A program made the position numbers and the translations under genes. A stretch of 64,000 nucleotides of DNA from Phalacrocorax aristotelis. Lineage: Eukaryota; Chordata; Aves; Suliformes; Phalacrocoracidae. Below the pieces are notes generated by a model. It was not told where the DNA came from. It searched no databases and was given only the letters and a program-made list of their open reading frames with translations. The DNA is taken from positions 166,832 to 230,831 of the forward strand of contig NW_027441194.1 in assembly GCF_949628215.1 (NCBI RefSeq), in the 5' to 3' direction. Below, in pieces: positions 43,701 through 57,290 of the stretch; positions within the stretch are counted from its first letter, which is position 1; each line of letters begins with the position of its first letter.

Positions 43701-46700
43701 GGAGGGACCTGGGATGTACTGGGAGGGACCTGGGATGTACTGGGAGGGAACTGGGATGTAATGGGACGGAACTGGGAAAGAAGTGGTAGTGAACCGGGAG
43801 GGAATTGGGATGTACGGGGATGAACTGGTAGGGAACTGGGATGTACTGGCATGGAACGGGGATGTATTGGGATGTACAGGAACAGAACTGGAATGTACAG
43901 CGATGTATTGGCATGTACTGGCAGCGAGCTGGGATTTACTGGGATGTACTGGGAGGAAACTGGGATATACTGGGAGGAAACTGGGATATACTGGGAGGCA
44001 TTGGGAGGGAAGTGGGTGTCAACTGGGACATTCCAGTTTCCTCCAAGTAAACCCCAGTTCCCTACCAGTGCAGCCCAGTACATCCCAGTTCCCTCCCAGT
44101 CCGTCCCAATCCCCTCCCAGTACATCCCAGTTCCCTGCCAGTATGTCCCAGTACATCCCAGTTCCCTCCCAGTACATACCAGTTCCCTCCCAGTACATCC
44201 CAGTTTCCGCCCAGTTCCCTCCCACTACATCCCAGTACATCCCAGTTCCCTCCCAGTACATACCAGTTGCCTCCCAGTACATCCCAGTACATCCTGGTAC
44301 ATCCCAGTTCCCACCCAGTACATCCTACTACATACCAGTTCCCTCCCAGTTCACTCCCAGTACATCCCAGTACTTCACAGTTCCCTCCCAGTACATCCCA
44401 GTACGTCCCAGTTCCCCTCAGTACATAACACTTCCCTCCCAGTACATACCAGTACATCCCAGTGTCCTCACGGTACGTCCCAGTTCCCTCCCAGTACATC
44501 CCAGTTCCCTCCCAGTTCACTCCCAGTACATAACAGTTACCTCCCAGTACATCCTAGTAGATCCTAGGACATTTCAAATCCCTGCCAGTTCCACCCGGTA
44601 CAACCCAGTACAAGCCTGTACATCCTAGTTCCTCCACGGTACATCCCAGGGCATCCCCGCACATTGTAGTGCCTCCCAGTACATCCCAGTTCCCTCCCAG
44701 TACTGGGAGGGACCTGGGATGTACTGGGTGGGAACTGGGACGTACTGGGAGGGAACTGGGACGTACTGGGAGGGAACTGGGATGTACTGGGATGTAATGG
44801 GACGGAACTGGGATGTATTGGGAGGCACTGGGAAAGAAGTGGTAGTGAACCGGGAGGGAATTGGGATGTACGGGGATGAACTGGTAGGGAACTGGGATGT
44901 ACTGGCATGGAACGGGGATGTATTGGGATGTACAGGAACAGAACTGGAATGTACAGCAATGTATTGGCATGTACTGGCAGCGAGCTGGGATTTACTGGGA
45001 TGTACTGGGAGGAAACTGGGATATACTGGGAGGAAACTGGGATATACTGGGAGGAAACTGGGATATACTGGGAGGCATTGGGAGGGAAGTGGGTGTCAAC
45101 TGGGACATTCCAGTTTCCTCCCAGTACATCCCAGTTCCCTACCAGTGCAGCCCAGTACATCCCAGTTCCCTCCCAGTCCGTCCCAATCCCCTCCCAGTAC
45201 ATCCCAGTTCCCTGCCAGTATGTCCCAGTACATCCCAGTTCCCTCCCAGTACATACCAGTTCCCTCCCAGTACATACCAGTTTCCTCCCAGTTCCCTCCC
45301 ACTACATCCCAGTACATCCCAGTTCCCTCCCAGTACATACCAGTTCCCTCCCAGTACATCCCAGTTCCCTCCCGGTACATCCCAGTTCCCACCCAGTACA
45401 TCCTACTACATACCAGTTCCCTCCCAGTTCACTCCCAGTACATCCCAGTACTTCACAGTTCCCTCCCAGTACATCCCAGTACGTCCCAGTTCCCCTCAGT
45501 ACATAACACTTCCCTCCCAGTACATACCAGTACATCCCAGTGTCCTCACAGTACGTCCCAGTTCCCTCCCAGTACTGGGAGGGAACTGGGATGTACTGGG
45601 AGGGAACTGGGATGTACTGGGATGTAATGGGACGGAACTGGGATGTATTGGGAGGCACTGGGAAAGAAGTGGTAGTGAACCGGGAGGGAATTGGGATGTA
45701 CGGGGATGAACTGGTAGGAAACTGGGATGTACTGGCATGGAACGGGGATGTATTGGGATGGACAGGAACGGAACTGGAATGTACGGCGATGTATTGGGAT
45801 GTACTGGGAGCGAACTGGGATTTACTGGGATGTACTGGGAGGAAACTGGGATATACTGGGAGGAAACTGGGATATACTGGGAGGAAACTGGGAGGGAAGT
45901 GGGTGTCAACTGGGACATTCCAGTTTCCTCCCAGTACATCCCAGTTCCCTACCAGTGCAGCCCAGTACATCCCAGATCCCTCCCAGTCCCTCCCAGTACA
46001 TCCCAGTACATCCCAGTTCCCTCACAGTACATCCCAGTTCCCTCCCAGTTCACACACAGTTCACTCCCAGTTCCATTCCAGTACATCCCAGTACATGCCA
46101 GTTGCCTCCCAGTTTCCTCTAAGTACATCCCAGTACTTTAAAGTTCCCTCCCAGTACATCCCAGTTCCCTCACAGTACATCCCAGTACTTCACAGTTCAC
46201 TCCCACTACATCCCAGTACATCCCAGTTCCCCCTTGGTACATAACACTTCCCTCCCAATACATCCAAGTTCCCTCCCAGTACATCCCAATCCCCTCCCAG
46301 TACATCCCAGTTCCCTGCCAGTATGTCCCAGTACATCCCAGTTCCCTCCCAGTACATACCAGTTCCCTCCCAGTACATACCAGTTCCCTCCCAGTACTGG
46401 GAGGGACCTGGGTTGTACTGGGAGGGACCTGGGACGTACTGGGAGGGAACTGGGATGTACTGGGATGTAATGGGACGGAACTGGGATGTATTGGGAGGCA
46501 CTGGGAAAGAAGTGGTAGTGAACCGGGAGGGAACTGGGATGTACGGGGATGAACTGGTAGGAAACTGGGATGTACTGGCATGGAACGGGGATGTATTGGG
46601 ATGTACAGGAACAGAACTGGAATGTACAGCAATGTATTGGCATGTACTGGCAGCGAGCTGGGATTTACTGGGATGTACTGGGAGGAAACTGGGATATACT

Positions 46701-49700
46701 GGGAGGAAACTGGGATATACTGGGAGGCATTGGGAGGGAAGTGGGTGTCAACTGGGACATTCCAGTTTCCTCCCAGTACATCCCAGTTCCCTACCAGTGC
46801 AGCCCAGTACATCCCAGTTCCCTCGAGTCCGTCCCAATCCCCTCCCAGTACATCCCAGTTCCCTGCCAGTATGTCCCAGTACATCCCAGTTCCCTCCCAG
46901 TACATACCAGTTCCCTCCCAGTACATCCCAGTTTCCTCCCAGTTCCCTCCCACTACATCCCAGTACATCGCAGTTCCCTCCCAGTACATACCAGTTCCCT
47001 CCCAGTACATCCCAGTTCCCTCCCGGTACATCCCAGTTCCCTCCCGGTACATCCTACTACATACCAGTTCCCTCCCAGTTCACTCCCAGTACATCCCAGT
47101 ACTTCACAGTTCCCTCCCAGTACATCCCAGTACGTCCCAGTTCCCCTCAGTACATAACACTTCCCTCCCAGTACATACCAGTACATCCCAGTGTCCTCAC
47201 AGTACGTCCCAGTTCCCTCACAGTACTGGGAGGGAACTGGGATGTACTGGGAGGGAACTGGGATGTACTGGGATGTAATGGGACGGAACTGGGATGTATT
47301 GGGAGGCACTGGGAAAGAAGTGGTAGTGAACCGGGAGGGAACTGGGATTTACTGGGATGTACTGGGAGGAAACTGGGATATACTGGGAGGAAACTGGGAT
47401 TTACTGGGAGGAAACTGGGAGGGAAGTGGGTGTCAACTGGGACATTCCAGTTTCCTCCCAGTACATCCCAGTTCTCTACCAGTGCAGCCCAGTACATCCC
47501 AGATCCCTCCCAGTCCCTCCCAGTACATCCCAGTACATCCCAGTTCCCTCACAGTACATCCCAGTTCCCTCACAGTTCACACACAGTTCACTCCCAGTTC
47601 CATTCCAGTACATCCCAGTACATGCCAGTTGCCTCCCAGTTTCCTCTAAGTACATCCCAGTACTTTAAAGTTCCCTCCCAGTACATCCCAGTTCCCTCAC
47701 AGTACATCCCAGTACTTCACAGTTCACTCCCACTACATCCCAGTACGTCCCAGTTCCCCCTTGGTACATAACACTTCCCTCCCAATACATCCAAGTTCCC
47801 TCCCAGTACATCCCAATCCCCTCCCAGTACATCCCAGTTCCCTGCCAGTATGTCCCAGTACATCCCAGTTCCCTCCCAGTACATACCAGTTCCCTCCCAG
47901 TTCCCTCCCACTACATCCCAGTTCCCTCCCAGTACATACCAGTTCCCTCCCAGTACATCCTGGTACATCCTGGTACATCACAGTTCCCACCCAGTACATC
48001 CTACTACATACCAGTTCCCTCCCAGTTCACTCCCAGTACATCCCAGTACTTCACAGTTCCATCCCAGTACATCCCAGTACGCACCAGTTCCCCTCAGTAC
48101 ATAACACTTCCCCTCCAGTACGTACCAGTACATCCCAGTGTCCTCACAGTACGTCCCAGTTCCCTCCCAGTACATCCCAGTTCCCTACCAGTACGTCCCA
48201 GTTCCCTCCCTGTTCACTCCCAGTACATAACAGTTACCTGCAGTACATCCCAGTACATCCCAGTAGATCCTGGTACATCCCAAATCCCTGCTAGTTCCAC
48301 CCGGTACAACCCAGTACAAGCCTGTACATCCTAGTTCCTCCACAGTACATCCCAGGGCATCCCCGCACATTGTAGTGCCTCCCAGTACATCCCAGCTCCC
48401 TCCCAGTACTGGGAGGGACCTGGGATGTACTGGGAGGGACCTGGGATGTACTGGGAGGGAACTGGGATGTACTGGGATGTAATGGGACGGAACTGGGATG
48501 TAATGGGACGGAACTGGGAAAGAAGTGGTAGTGAACCGGGAGGGAATTGGGATGTACGGGGATGAACTGGTAGGGAACTGGGATGTACTGGCATGGAACG
48601 GGGATGTATTGGGATGTACAGGAACAGAACTGGAATGTACAGCGATGTATTGGCATGTACTGGCAGCGAGCTGGGATTTACTGGGATGTACTGGGAGGAA
48701 ACTGGGATATACTGGGAGGAAACTGGGATATACTGGGAGGAAACTGGGATATACTGGGAGGCATTGGGAGGGAAGTGGGTGTCAACTGGGACATTCCAGT
48801 TTCCTCCCAGTACATCCCAGTTCCCTACCAGTCCGTCCCAATCCCCTCCCAGTACATCCCAGTTCCCTGCCAGTATGTCCCAGTACATCCCAGTTCCCTC
48901 CCAGTACATACCAGTTCCCTCCCAGTACATCCCAGTTCCCTACCAGTTCCCTCCCACTACATCCCAGTTCCCTCCCAGTACATACCAGTTGCCTCCCAGT
49001 ACATCCCAGTACATCCTGGTACATCCCAGTTCCCACCCAGTACATCCTACTACATACCAGTTCCCTCCCAGTTCACTCCCAGTACATCCCAGTACTTCAC
49101 AGTTCCCTCCCAGTACATCCCAGTACGTCCCAGTTCCCCTCAGTACATAACACTTCCCTCCCAGTACATACCAGTACATCCCAGTGTCCTCACGGTACGT
49201 CCCAGTTCCCTCCCAGTACATCCCAGTTCCCTCCCAGTTCACTCCCAGTACATAACAGTTACCTCCCAGTACATCCCAGTACATCCCAGTAGATCCTGGT
49301 ACATCCCAAATCCCTGCCAGTTCCACCCGGTACAACCCAGTACAAGCCTGTACATCCTAGTTCCTCCACAGTACATCCCAGGGCATCCCCGCACATTGTA
49401 GTGCCTCCCAGTACATCCCAGTTCCCTCCCAGTACTGGGAGGGACCTGGGATGTACTGGGAGGGAACTGGGATATACTGGGACGGAACTGGGATGTAATG
49501 GGACGGAACTGGGAAAGAAGTGGTAGTGAACCGGGAGGGAATTGGGATGTACGGGGATGAACTGGTAGGGAACTGGGATGTACTGGCATGGAACGGGGAT
49601 GTATTGGGATGTACAGGAACGGAACTGGAATGTACTGCGATGTACTGGGATGTACTGGCAGCGAGCTGGGATTTACTGGGATGTACTGGGAGGAAACTGG

Positions 49701-52700
49701 GATATACTGGGAGGCACTGGGAGGGAAGTGGGTGTCAACTGGGACATTCCAGTTTCCTCCCAGTACATCCCAGTTCCCTACCAGTGCAGCCCAGTACATC
49801 CCAGATCCCTACCAGTACATCCCAGTTCCCTCCCAGTCCGTCCCAGTACATCCCAGTACATCCCAGTTCCCTCACAGTACATCCCAGTTCCCTCACAGTT
49901 CACACACAGTTCACTCCCAGTTCCATTCCAGTACAGCCCAGTACATGCCACTTTCCTCCAAGTAAACCCCAGTTCCCTCCCACTACATCCAAGTTCCCTC
50001 CCACTTCCCTCTAAGTACATCCCAGTACTTCACAGTTCACTCCCAGTACATCCCAGTTCCCCCTCGGTACATAACAGTTCCCTCCCAGTACACCCCAGTA
50101 CATCCCAGTTCCCTCCCAGTATGTCCCACTACATCCCAGTTCCCTCCCAGTCCATCCCAGTTCCCTCCCAGTAAATCCCAATTCCCAACACTTTCCACCC
50201 AGTACATCCCAGTTCCCTCCCAGTACATCCCAGTTCCCTCTAAGTACATCCCAGTACTTCACAGTTCCCTCCCAGTTCACTCCCAGTTCCCTCCCAGTAC
50301 ATCCCAGTTCCCTCTAAGTACATCCCAATACTTCATAGTTCCCTCCCAGCACGTCCCAGTACGTCCCAGTTCCCCTCAGTACATAACACTTCCCTCCCAG
50401 TACATACCAGTACATCCCAGTGTCCTCACAGTACATCCCAGTTCCCTCCCAGTACATCCCAGTTCTCTCCCAGTTCACTCCCAGTACACAACAGTTACCT
50501 CCCAGTACATCCCAGTACATCCCAGTAGATCCTGGTACATCCCAAATCCCTGCCAGTTCCACCCGGTACAACCCAGTACAAGCCTGTACATCCTAGTTCC
50601 TCCACAGTACATCCCAGGGCATCCCCGCACATTGTAGTGCCTCCCAGTACTGGGAGGGACCTGGGATGTACTGGGAGGGACCTGGGACGTACTGGGAGGG
50701 ACCTGGGACGTACTGGGAGGGACCTGGGATGTACTGGGATGTAATGGGACGGAACTGGGATGTATTGGGAGGCACTGGGAAAGAAGTGGTAGTGAACCGG
50801 GAGGGAACTGGGATGTACGGGGATGAACTGGTAGGAAACTGGGATGTACTGGCATGGAACGGGGATGTATTGGGATGTACAGGAACAGAACTGGAATGTA
50901 CAGCAATGTATTGGCATGTACTGGCAGCGAGCTGGGATTTACTGGGATGTACTGGGAGGAAACTGGGATATACTGGGAGGAAACTGGGATATACTGGGAG
51001 GCATTGGGAGGGAAGTGGGTGTCACCTGGGACATTCCAGTTTCCTCCCAGTACATCCCAGTTCCCTACCAGTGCAGCCCAGTACATCCCAGTTCCCTCCC
51101 AGTCCGTCCCAATCCCCTCCCAGTACATCCCAGTTCCCTGCCAGTATGTCCCAGTACATCCCAGTTCCCTCCCAGTACATACCAGTTCCCTCCCAGTACA
51201 TCCCAGTTTCCTCCCAGTTCCCTCCCACTACATCCCAGTACATCCCAGTTCCCTCCCAGTACATACCAGTTCCCTCCCAGTACATCCCAGTACATCCTGG
51301 TACATCCCAGTTCCCACCCAGTACATCCTACTACATACCAGTTCCCTCCCAGTTCACTCCCACTACATCCCAGTACTTCACAGTTCCCTCCCAGTACATC
51401 CCAGTACGTCCCAGTTACCCTCAGTACATAACACTTCCCTCCCAGTACATACCAGTACATCCCAGTTCCTCACAGTACGTCCCAGTTCCCTCCCAGTTCC
51501 CTCCCAGTACATAACAGTTACCTCCCAGTACATCCTAGTAGATCCTAGGACATTTCAAATCCCTGCCAGATCCACCCGGTACAACCCAGTACAAGCCTGT
51601 ACATCCTAGTTCCTCCACAGTACATCCCAGGGCATCCCCGCACATTGTAGTGCCTCCCAGTACATCCCAGTTCCCTCCCAGTACTGGGAGGGACCTGGGA
51701 TGTACTGGGAGGGAACTGGGACGTACTGGGAGGGAACTGGGACGTACTGGGAGGGAACTGGGATGTACTGGGATGTAATGGGACGGAACTGGGATGTATT
51801 GGGAGGCACTGGGAAAGAAGTGGTAGTGAACCGGGAGGGAATTGGGATGTACGGGGATGAACTGGCAGGAAACTGGGATGTACTGGCATGGAACGGGGAT
51901 GTATTGGGATGTACAGGAACAGAACTGGAATGTACAGCGATGTATTGGCATGTACTGGCAGCGAGCTGGGATTTACTGGGATGTACTGGGAGGAAACTGG
52001 GATATACTGGGAGGAAACTGGGATATACTGGGAGGAAACTGGGATATACTGGGAGGAAACTGGGATATACTGGGAGGAAACTGGGATATACTGGGAGGCA
52101 TTGGGAGGGAAGTGGGTGTCAACTGGGACATTCCAGTTTCCTCCCAGTACATCCCAGTTCCCTACCAGTGCAGCCCAGTACATCCCAGTTCCCTCCCAGT
52201 CCGTCCCAATCCCCTCCCAGTACATCCCAGTTCCCTGCCAGTATGTCCCAGTACATCCCAGTTCCCTCCCAGTACATACCAGTTCCCTCCCAGTACATAC
52301 CAGTTTCCTCCCAGTTCCCTCCCAGTACATCCTGGTACATCCCAGTTCCCACCCAGTACATCCTACTACATACCAGATCCCTCCCAGTTCACTCCCAGTA
52401 CATCCCAGTACTTCACAGTTCCCTCCCAGTACATCCCAGTACGTCCCAGTTCCCCTCAGTACATAACACTTCCCTCCCAGTACATAACAGTACATCCCAG
52501 TGTCCTCACAGTACGTCCCAGTGTCCTCACAGTACATCCCAGTTCCCTCCCAGTACATCCCAGTTCCCTCCCTGTTCCTTCCCAGTACATAACAGTTACC
52601 TCCCAGTACATCCCAGTAGATCCTGGTACATCCCAAATCCCTGCCAGTTCCACCCGGTACAACCCAGTACAAGCCTGTACATCCTAGTTCCTCCACAGTA

Positions 52701-55700
52701 CATCCCAGGGCATCCCCGCACATTGTAGTGCCTCCCAGTACATCCCAGATCCCTCCCAGTACATCCGAGATCCCTCCCAGTCTGTCCCAGTACGTCCCAG
52801 TACATCCCAGTTCCCTCACAGTACATCCCAGTTCCCTCACAGTTCACACACAGTTCACTCCCAGTTCCATTCCAGTACAGCCCAGTACATGCCACTTTCC
52901 TCCAAGTAAATCCCAGTACCCTCCCACTACATTCAGGTTCCCTCCCACTTCCCTCTAAGTACATCCCAGTACTTCACAGTTCACTCCCAGTACATCCCAG
53001 TTCCCCCTCGGTACATAACAATTCCCTCCCAGTACACCCCAGTACATCCCAGTTCCCTCCCAGTATGTCCCACTACATCCCAGTTCCCTCCCAGTCCATC
53101 CCAGTTCCCTCCCAGTAAATCCCAATTCCCAACACTTTGCACCCAGTACATCCCAGTTCCCTCCCAGTACATCCCAGTTCCCTCTAAGTACATCCCAGTA
53201 CTTCACAGTTCCCTCCCAGTTCACTCCCAGTACACAACAGTTACCTCCCAGTACATCCCAGTACATCCTAGTAGATACTAGGACATTTCAAATCCCTGCC
53301 AGTTCCACCCGGTACAACCGAGTACAAGCCTGTACATCCTAGTTCCTCCACGGTACATCCCTGTGCATCCCCGCACATTGTAGTGCCTTCCAGTACATCC
53401 CAGGTCCCTCCCAGTTCACTCCCAGTACACAACAGTTACCTCCCAGTACATCCCAGTACATCCCAGTAGATCCTGGTACATCCCAAATCCCTGCCAGTTC
53501 CACCCGGTACAACCCAGTACAAGCCTGTACATCCTAGTTCCTCCACGGTACATCCCAGGGCATCCCCGCACATTGTAGTGCCTCCCAGTACATCCCAGTT
53601 CCCTCCCAGTACTGGGAGGGAACTGGGACGTACTGGGATGTAATGGGACGGAACTGGGATGTATTGGGAGGCACTGGGAAAGAAGTGGTAGTGAACCGGG
53701 AGGGAATTGGGATGTACGGGGATGAACTGGTAGGGAACTGGGATGTACTGGCATGGAACGGGGATGTATTGGGATGTACAGGAACGGAACTGGAATGTAC
53801 TGCGATGTACTGGGAGCAAACTGGGATTTACTGGGATGTACTGGGAGGAAACTGGGATATACTGGGAGGAAACTGGGAGGAAAGTGGGTGTCAACTGGGA
53901 CATTCCAGTTTCCTCCCAGTACATCCCAGTTCCCTACCAGTGCATCCCAGTCCATCCCAGTTCCCTCCCAGTACATCCTACTACATACCAGTTCCCTCCC
54001 AGTTCACTCCCAGTACACAACAGTTCCCTCCCAGTACGTCCCAGTACATCCCAGTTCCGTCCCTGTTTCCGACCAGTGCGTCCTAGTTGCCTCTTATTCC
54101 ATTCCAGTTCCCTCCAGTACATCTCAGTTCTCTCCCATTTCCCTCCAAGTACATCCCAGTTCCCTCCCAGTTCACTCCCAGTACACAACAGTTACCTCCC
54201 AGTACATCCCAGTACATCCCAGTACATCCTAGGACATTTCAAATCCCTGCTAGTTCCACCCGGTACAACCCAGTACAAGCCTGTACATCCTAGTTCCTCC
54301 ACAGTACATCCCAGGGCATCCCCGCACGTTGTAGTGCCTCCCAGTACATCCCAGTTCCCTCCCAGTACTGGGAGGTATCTGGGATGTACTGGGAGGGAAC
54401 TGGGATGTACTGGGATGTAATGGGACGGATCTGGGATGTATTGGGAGGCACTGGGAAAGAAGTGGTAGTGAACCGGGAGGGAATTGGGATGTACGGGGAT
54501 GAACTGGTAGGGAACTGGGATGTACTGGCATGGAACGGGGATGTATTGGGATGTACAGGAACGGAACTGGAATGTACGGCGATGTATTGGGTTGTACTGG
54601 GAGCGAACTGGGATTTACTGGGATGTACTGGGAGGAAACTGGGATTTACTGGGAGGAAACTGGGATTTACTGGGAGGAAACTGGGATTTACTGGGAGGAA
54701 ACTGGGAGGGAAGTGGGTGTCAACTGGGACATTCCAGTGTCCTCCCAGTACATCCCAGTTCCCTACCAGTGCAGCCCAGTACATCCCAGATCCCTCCCAG
54801 TCCCTCCCAGTACATCCCAGTACCCTCACAGTACATCCCAGTTCCCTCCCAGTTCACACACAGTTCACTCCCAGTTCCATTCCAGTACGTCCCACTACAT
54901 CCCAGTTGCCTCCCAGTTTCCTCTAAGTACATCCCAGTACTTCAAAGTTCCCTCCCAGTACATCCCAGTTCCCTCACAGTACATCCCAGTACTTCACAGT
55001 TCACTCCCACTACATCCCAGTACGTCCCAGTTCCCCCTTGGTACATAACACTTCCCTCCCAATACATCCAAGTTCCCTCCCAGTACATCCCAATCCCCTC
55101 CCAGTACATCCCAGTTCCCTGCCAGTATGTCCCCGTACATCCCAGTTCCCTCCCAGTACATACCAGTACATCCCAGTTCCCTCCCAGTACATCCTACTAC
55201 ATACCAGTTCCCTCCCAGTTGACTCCCAGTACATCCCAGTACTTCACAGTTCCCTCCCAGTACATCCCAGTACGTCCCAGTTCCCTTCAGTACATAACAC
55301 TTCCCTCCCAGTACATAACAGTACATCCCAGTGTCCTCACAGTACGTCCCAGTTCCCTCCCTGTTCCTTCCCAGTACATAACAGTTACCTCCCAGTACAT
55401 CCCAGTACATTCCATATCCCTGCCAGTTGCACCCGGTACAACCCAGTACAAGCCTGTACATCCTAGTTCCTCCACAGTACATCCCAGGGCATCCCCGCAC
55501 ATTGTAGTGCCTCCCAGTACATCCCAGTTCCCTCCCAGTACTGGGAGGGACCTGGGATGTACTGGGAGGGAACTGGGATATACTGGGATGTAATGGGACG
55601 GAACTGGGATGTATTGGGAGGCACTGGGAAAGAAGTGGTAGTGAACCGGGAGGGAATTGGGATGTACGGGGATGAACTGGTAGGGAACTGGGATGTACTG

Positions 55701-57034
55701 GCATGGAACGGGGATGTATTGGGATGTACAGGCAGGGAACTGTAATGTACTGCGATGTACTGGGATGTACTGGGAGCAAACTGGGATTTACTGGGATGTA
55801 CTGGGAGGAAACTGGGATATACTGGGAGGCACTGGGAGGGAAGTGGGTGTCAACTGGGACATTCCAGTTTCCTCCCAGTACATCCCAGTTCCCTACCAGT
55901 GCAGCCCAGTACATCCCAGATCCCTACCAGTGCATCCCAGTACATCCCAGTACATCCCAGTTCCCTCACAGTACATCCCAGTTCCCTCACAGTTCACACA
56001 CAGTTCACTCCCAGTTCCATTCCAGTACAGCCCAGTACATGCCACTTTCCTCCAAGTAAATCCCAGTTCCCTCCCACTACATCCAAGTTCCCTCCCACTT
56101 CCCTCTAAGTACATCCCAGTACTTCACAGTTCACTCCCAGTACATCCCAGTTCCCCCTCGGTACATAACAGTCCCCTCCCAGTACACCCCAGTACATCCC
56201 AGTTCCCTCCCAGTATGTCCCACTACATCCCAGCTCCCTCCCAGTCCATCCCAGTTCCCTCCCAGTAAATCCCAATTCCCAACACTTCCCACCCAGTACA
56301 TCCCAGTTCCCTCCCAGTACATCCCAGTTCCCTCTAAGTACATCCCAGTACTTCACAGTTCCCTCCCAGCACATCCCAGTACGTCCCAGTTCCCCTCAGT
56401 ACATAACACTTCCCTCCCAGTACATCGCAGTACATCCCAGTAGATCCTGGTACATCCCAAATCCCTGCTAGTTCCACCCGGTACAACCCAGTACAAGCCT
56501 GTACACCCTACTTCCTCCACGGTACATCCCAGGACATCCCAGCACATTGTAGTGCCTCCCAGTACACCCCAGTTCCCTCCCAGTACATCCCATTACGTTC
56601 CAGTGCCCTCCCAGTACATCCCAGTACATCCCAGTTCCATCCCAGTACATCCCAGTTCCCTCCCAGTACATCCCAGTACTTCACAGTTCCCTCCCAGCAC
56701 ATCCCAGTACGTCCCAGTTCCCCTCAGTACATAACACTTCCCTCCCAGTACATACCAGTACATCCCAGTTCCCTACCAGTTCCTTCCCAGTACATAACAG
56801 TTACCTCCCAGTACATCCCAGTACATCCTGGTACATCCCAAATCCCTTCCAGTTCCACCCAGTACAACCCAGTACAAGCCTGTACATCCTAGTTCCTCCA
56901 CACTACATCCCAGGACATCCCAGGACATTGTAGAGCCTCCCAGTACGTCCCAGTTCCCTCCCAGTACAACCCAGTAGATCCTGGTACGTCCCCGTTCCCC
57001 GCACTGTACGTCCCCGTTCCCTGCACTGTACTGG
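40791..57034. repeat. 16-kb 11/22-bp minisatellite with inverted higher-order blocks
   Basis: The monomers CCCAGTACATC and CCAGTTCCCTC alternate, giving an 11-bp beat and a 22-bp dimer with many variants. The array switches strand repeatedly. At 13 sites forward array meets its complement at CTCCCAGTACTGGGAG (palindrome cores at 42473, 43694, 44699, 45571, 46393, 47222, 48405, 49431, 50646, 51680, 53608, 54364, 55537). Each inverted stretch of about 200-450 bp returns to forward orientation at AACTGGGACATTCCAGTTT or a variant. A conserved landmark (CCACCCGGTACAACCCAG...CCCCGCACATTGTAGTGCC) precedes many of the palindromes. Block spacing is 0.76-1.93 kb. Frames here encode only SQYIPVP-type or MYWEGTG-type periodic strings and are not genes. 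Confidence 0.93.
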
Positions 57035-57290
57035 GAGGACAACCGAGCCTGCGCAGTGACTGACATAGGGAACGAGCAAGTTTGTACCCATCACTAGACA
57101 AGACAATAATGACTATGTATGAGTATGTGAAATTTTCATCTATAAATTGTACGGGAAAGGTGCGTGAGGTACGCACGCCAGGAGGAGCGATCCCCCGTGC
57201 GTCCGGCGCCGCGAATAAAGAATGCCTGCTCTTTAATACTAAATTGGTGTTGAGGAGTCGTTTCCGATTTTAACGTGTTTTTCGGTAACA
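57035..57290 (+). mobile_element. ERV LTR, 3' fragment fused to the minisatellite
   Basis: From GAGGACAACCGAGCCTGCGC to GGTAACA this matches the last 256 bp of the LTR, followed by CAGG (57291-57294) and the host unit. The 5' half is missing and the minisatellite abuts it directly. It keeps TATAAAT at 57141-57147 where all other copies have TACAAAT, and AATAAA at 57214-57219, so it may be closest to the ancestral core promoter. Confidence 0.88.

Noticed and set aside
40851..56850. Many open frames of 100-480 codons encoding SQYIPVP-, VHPSSLP- or MYWEGTG-type repeats
   Set aside because: They are the translations of an 11/22-bp minisatellite in several frames and both strands at once, with no start context, domain or frame preference. 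They are period artefacts.
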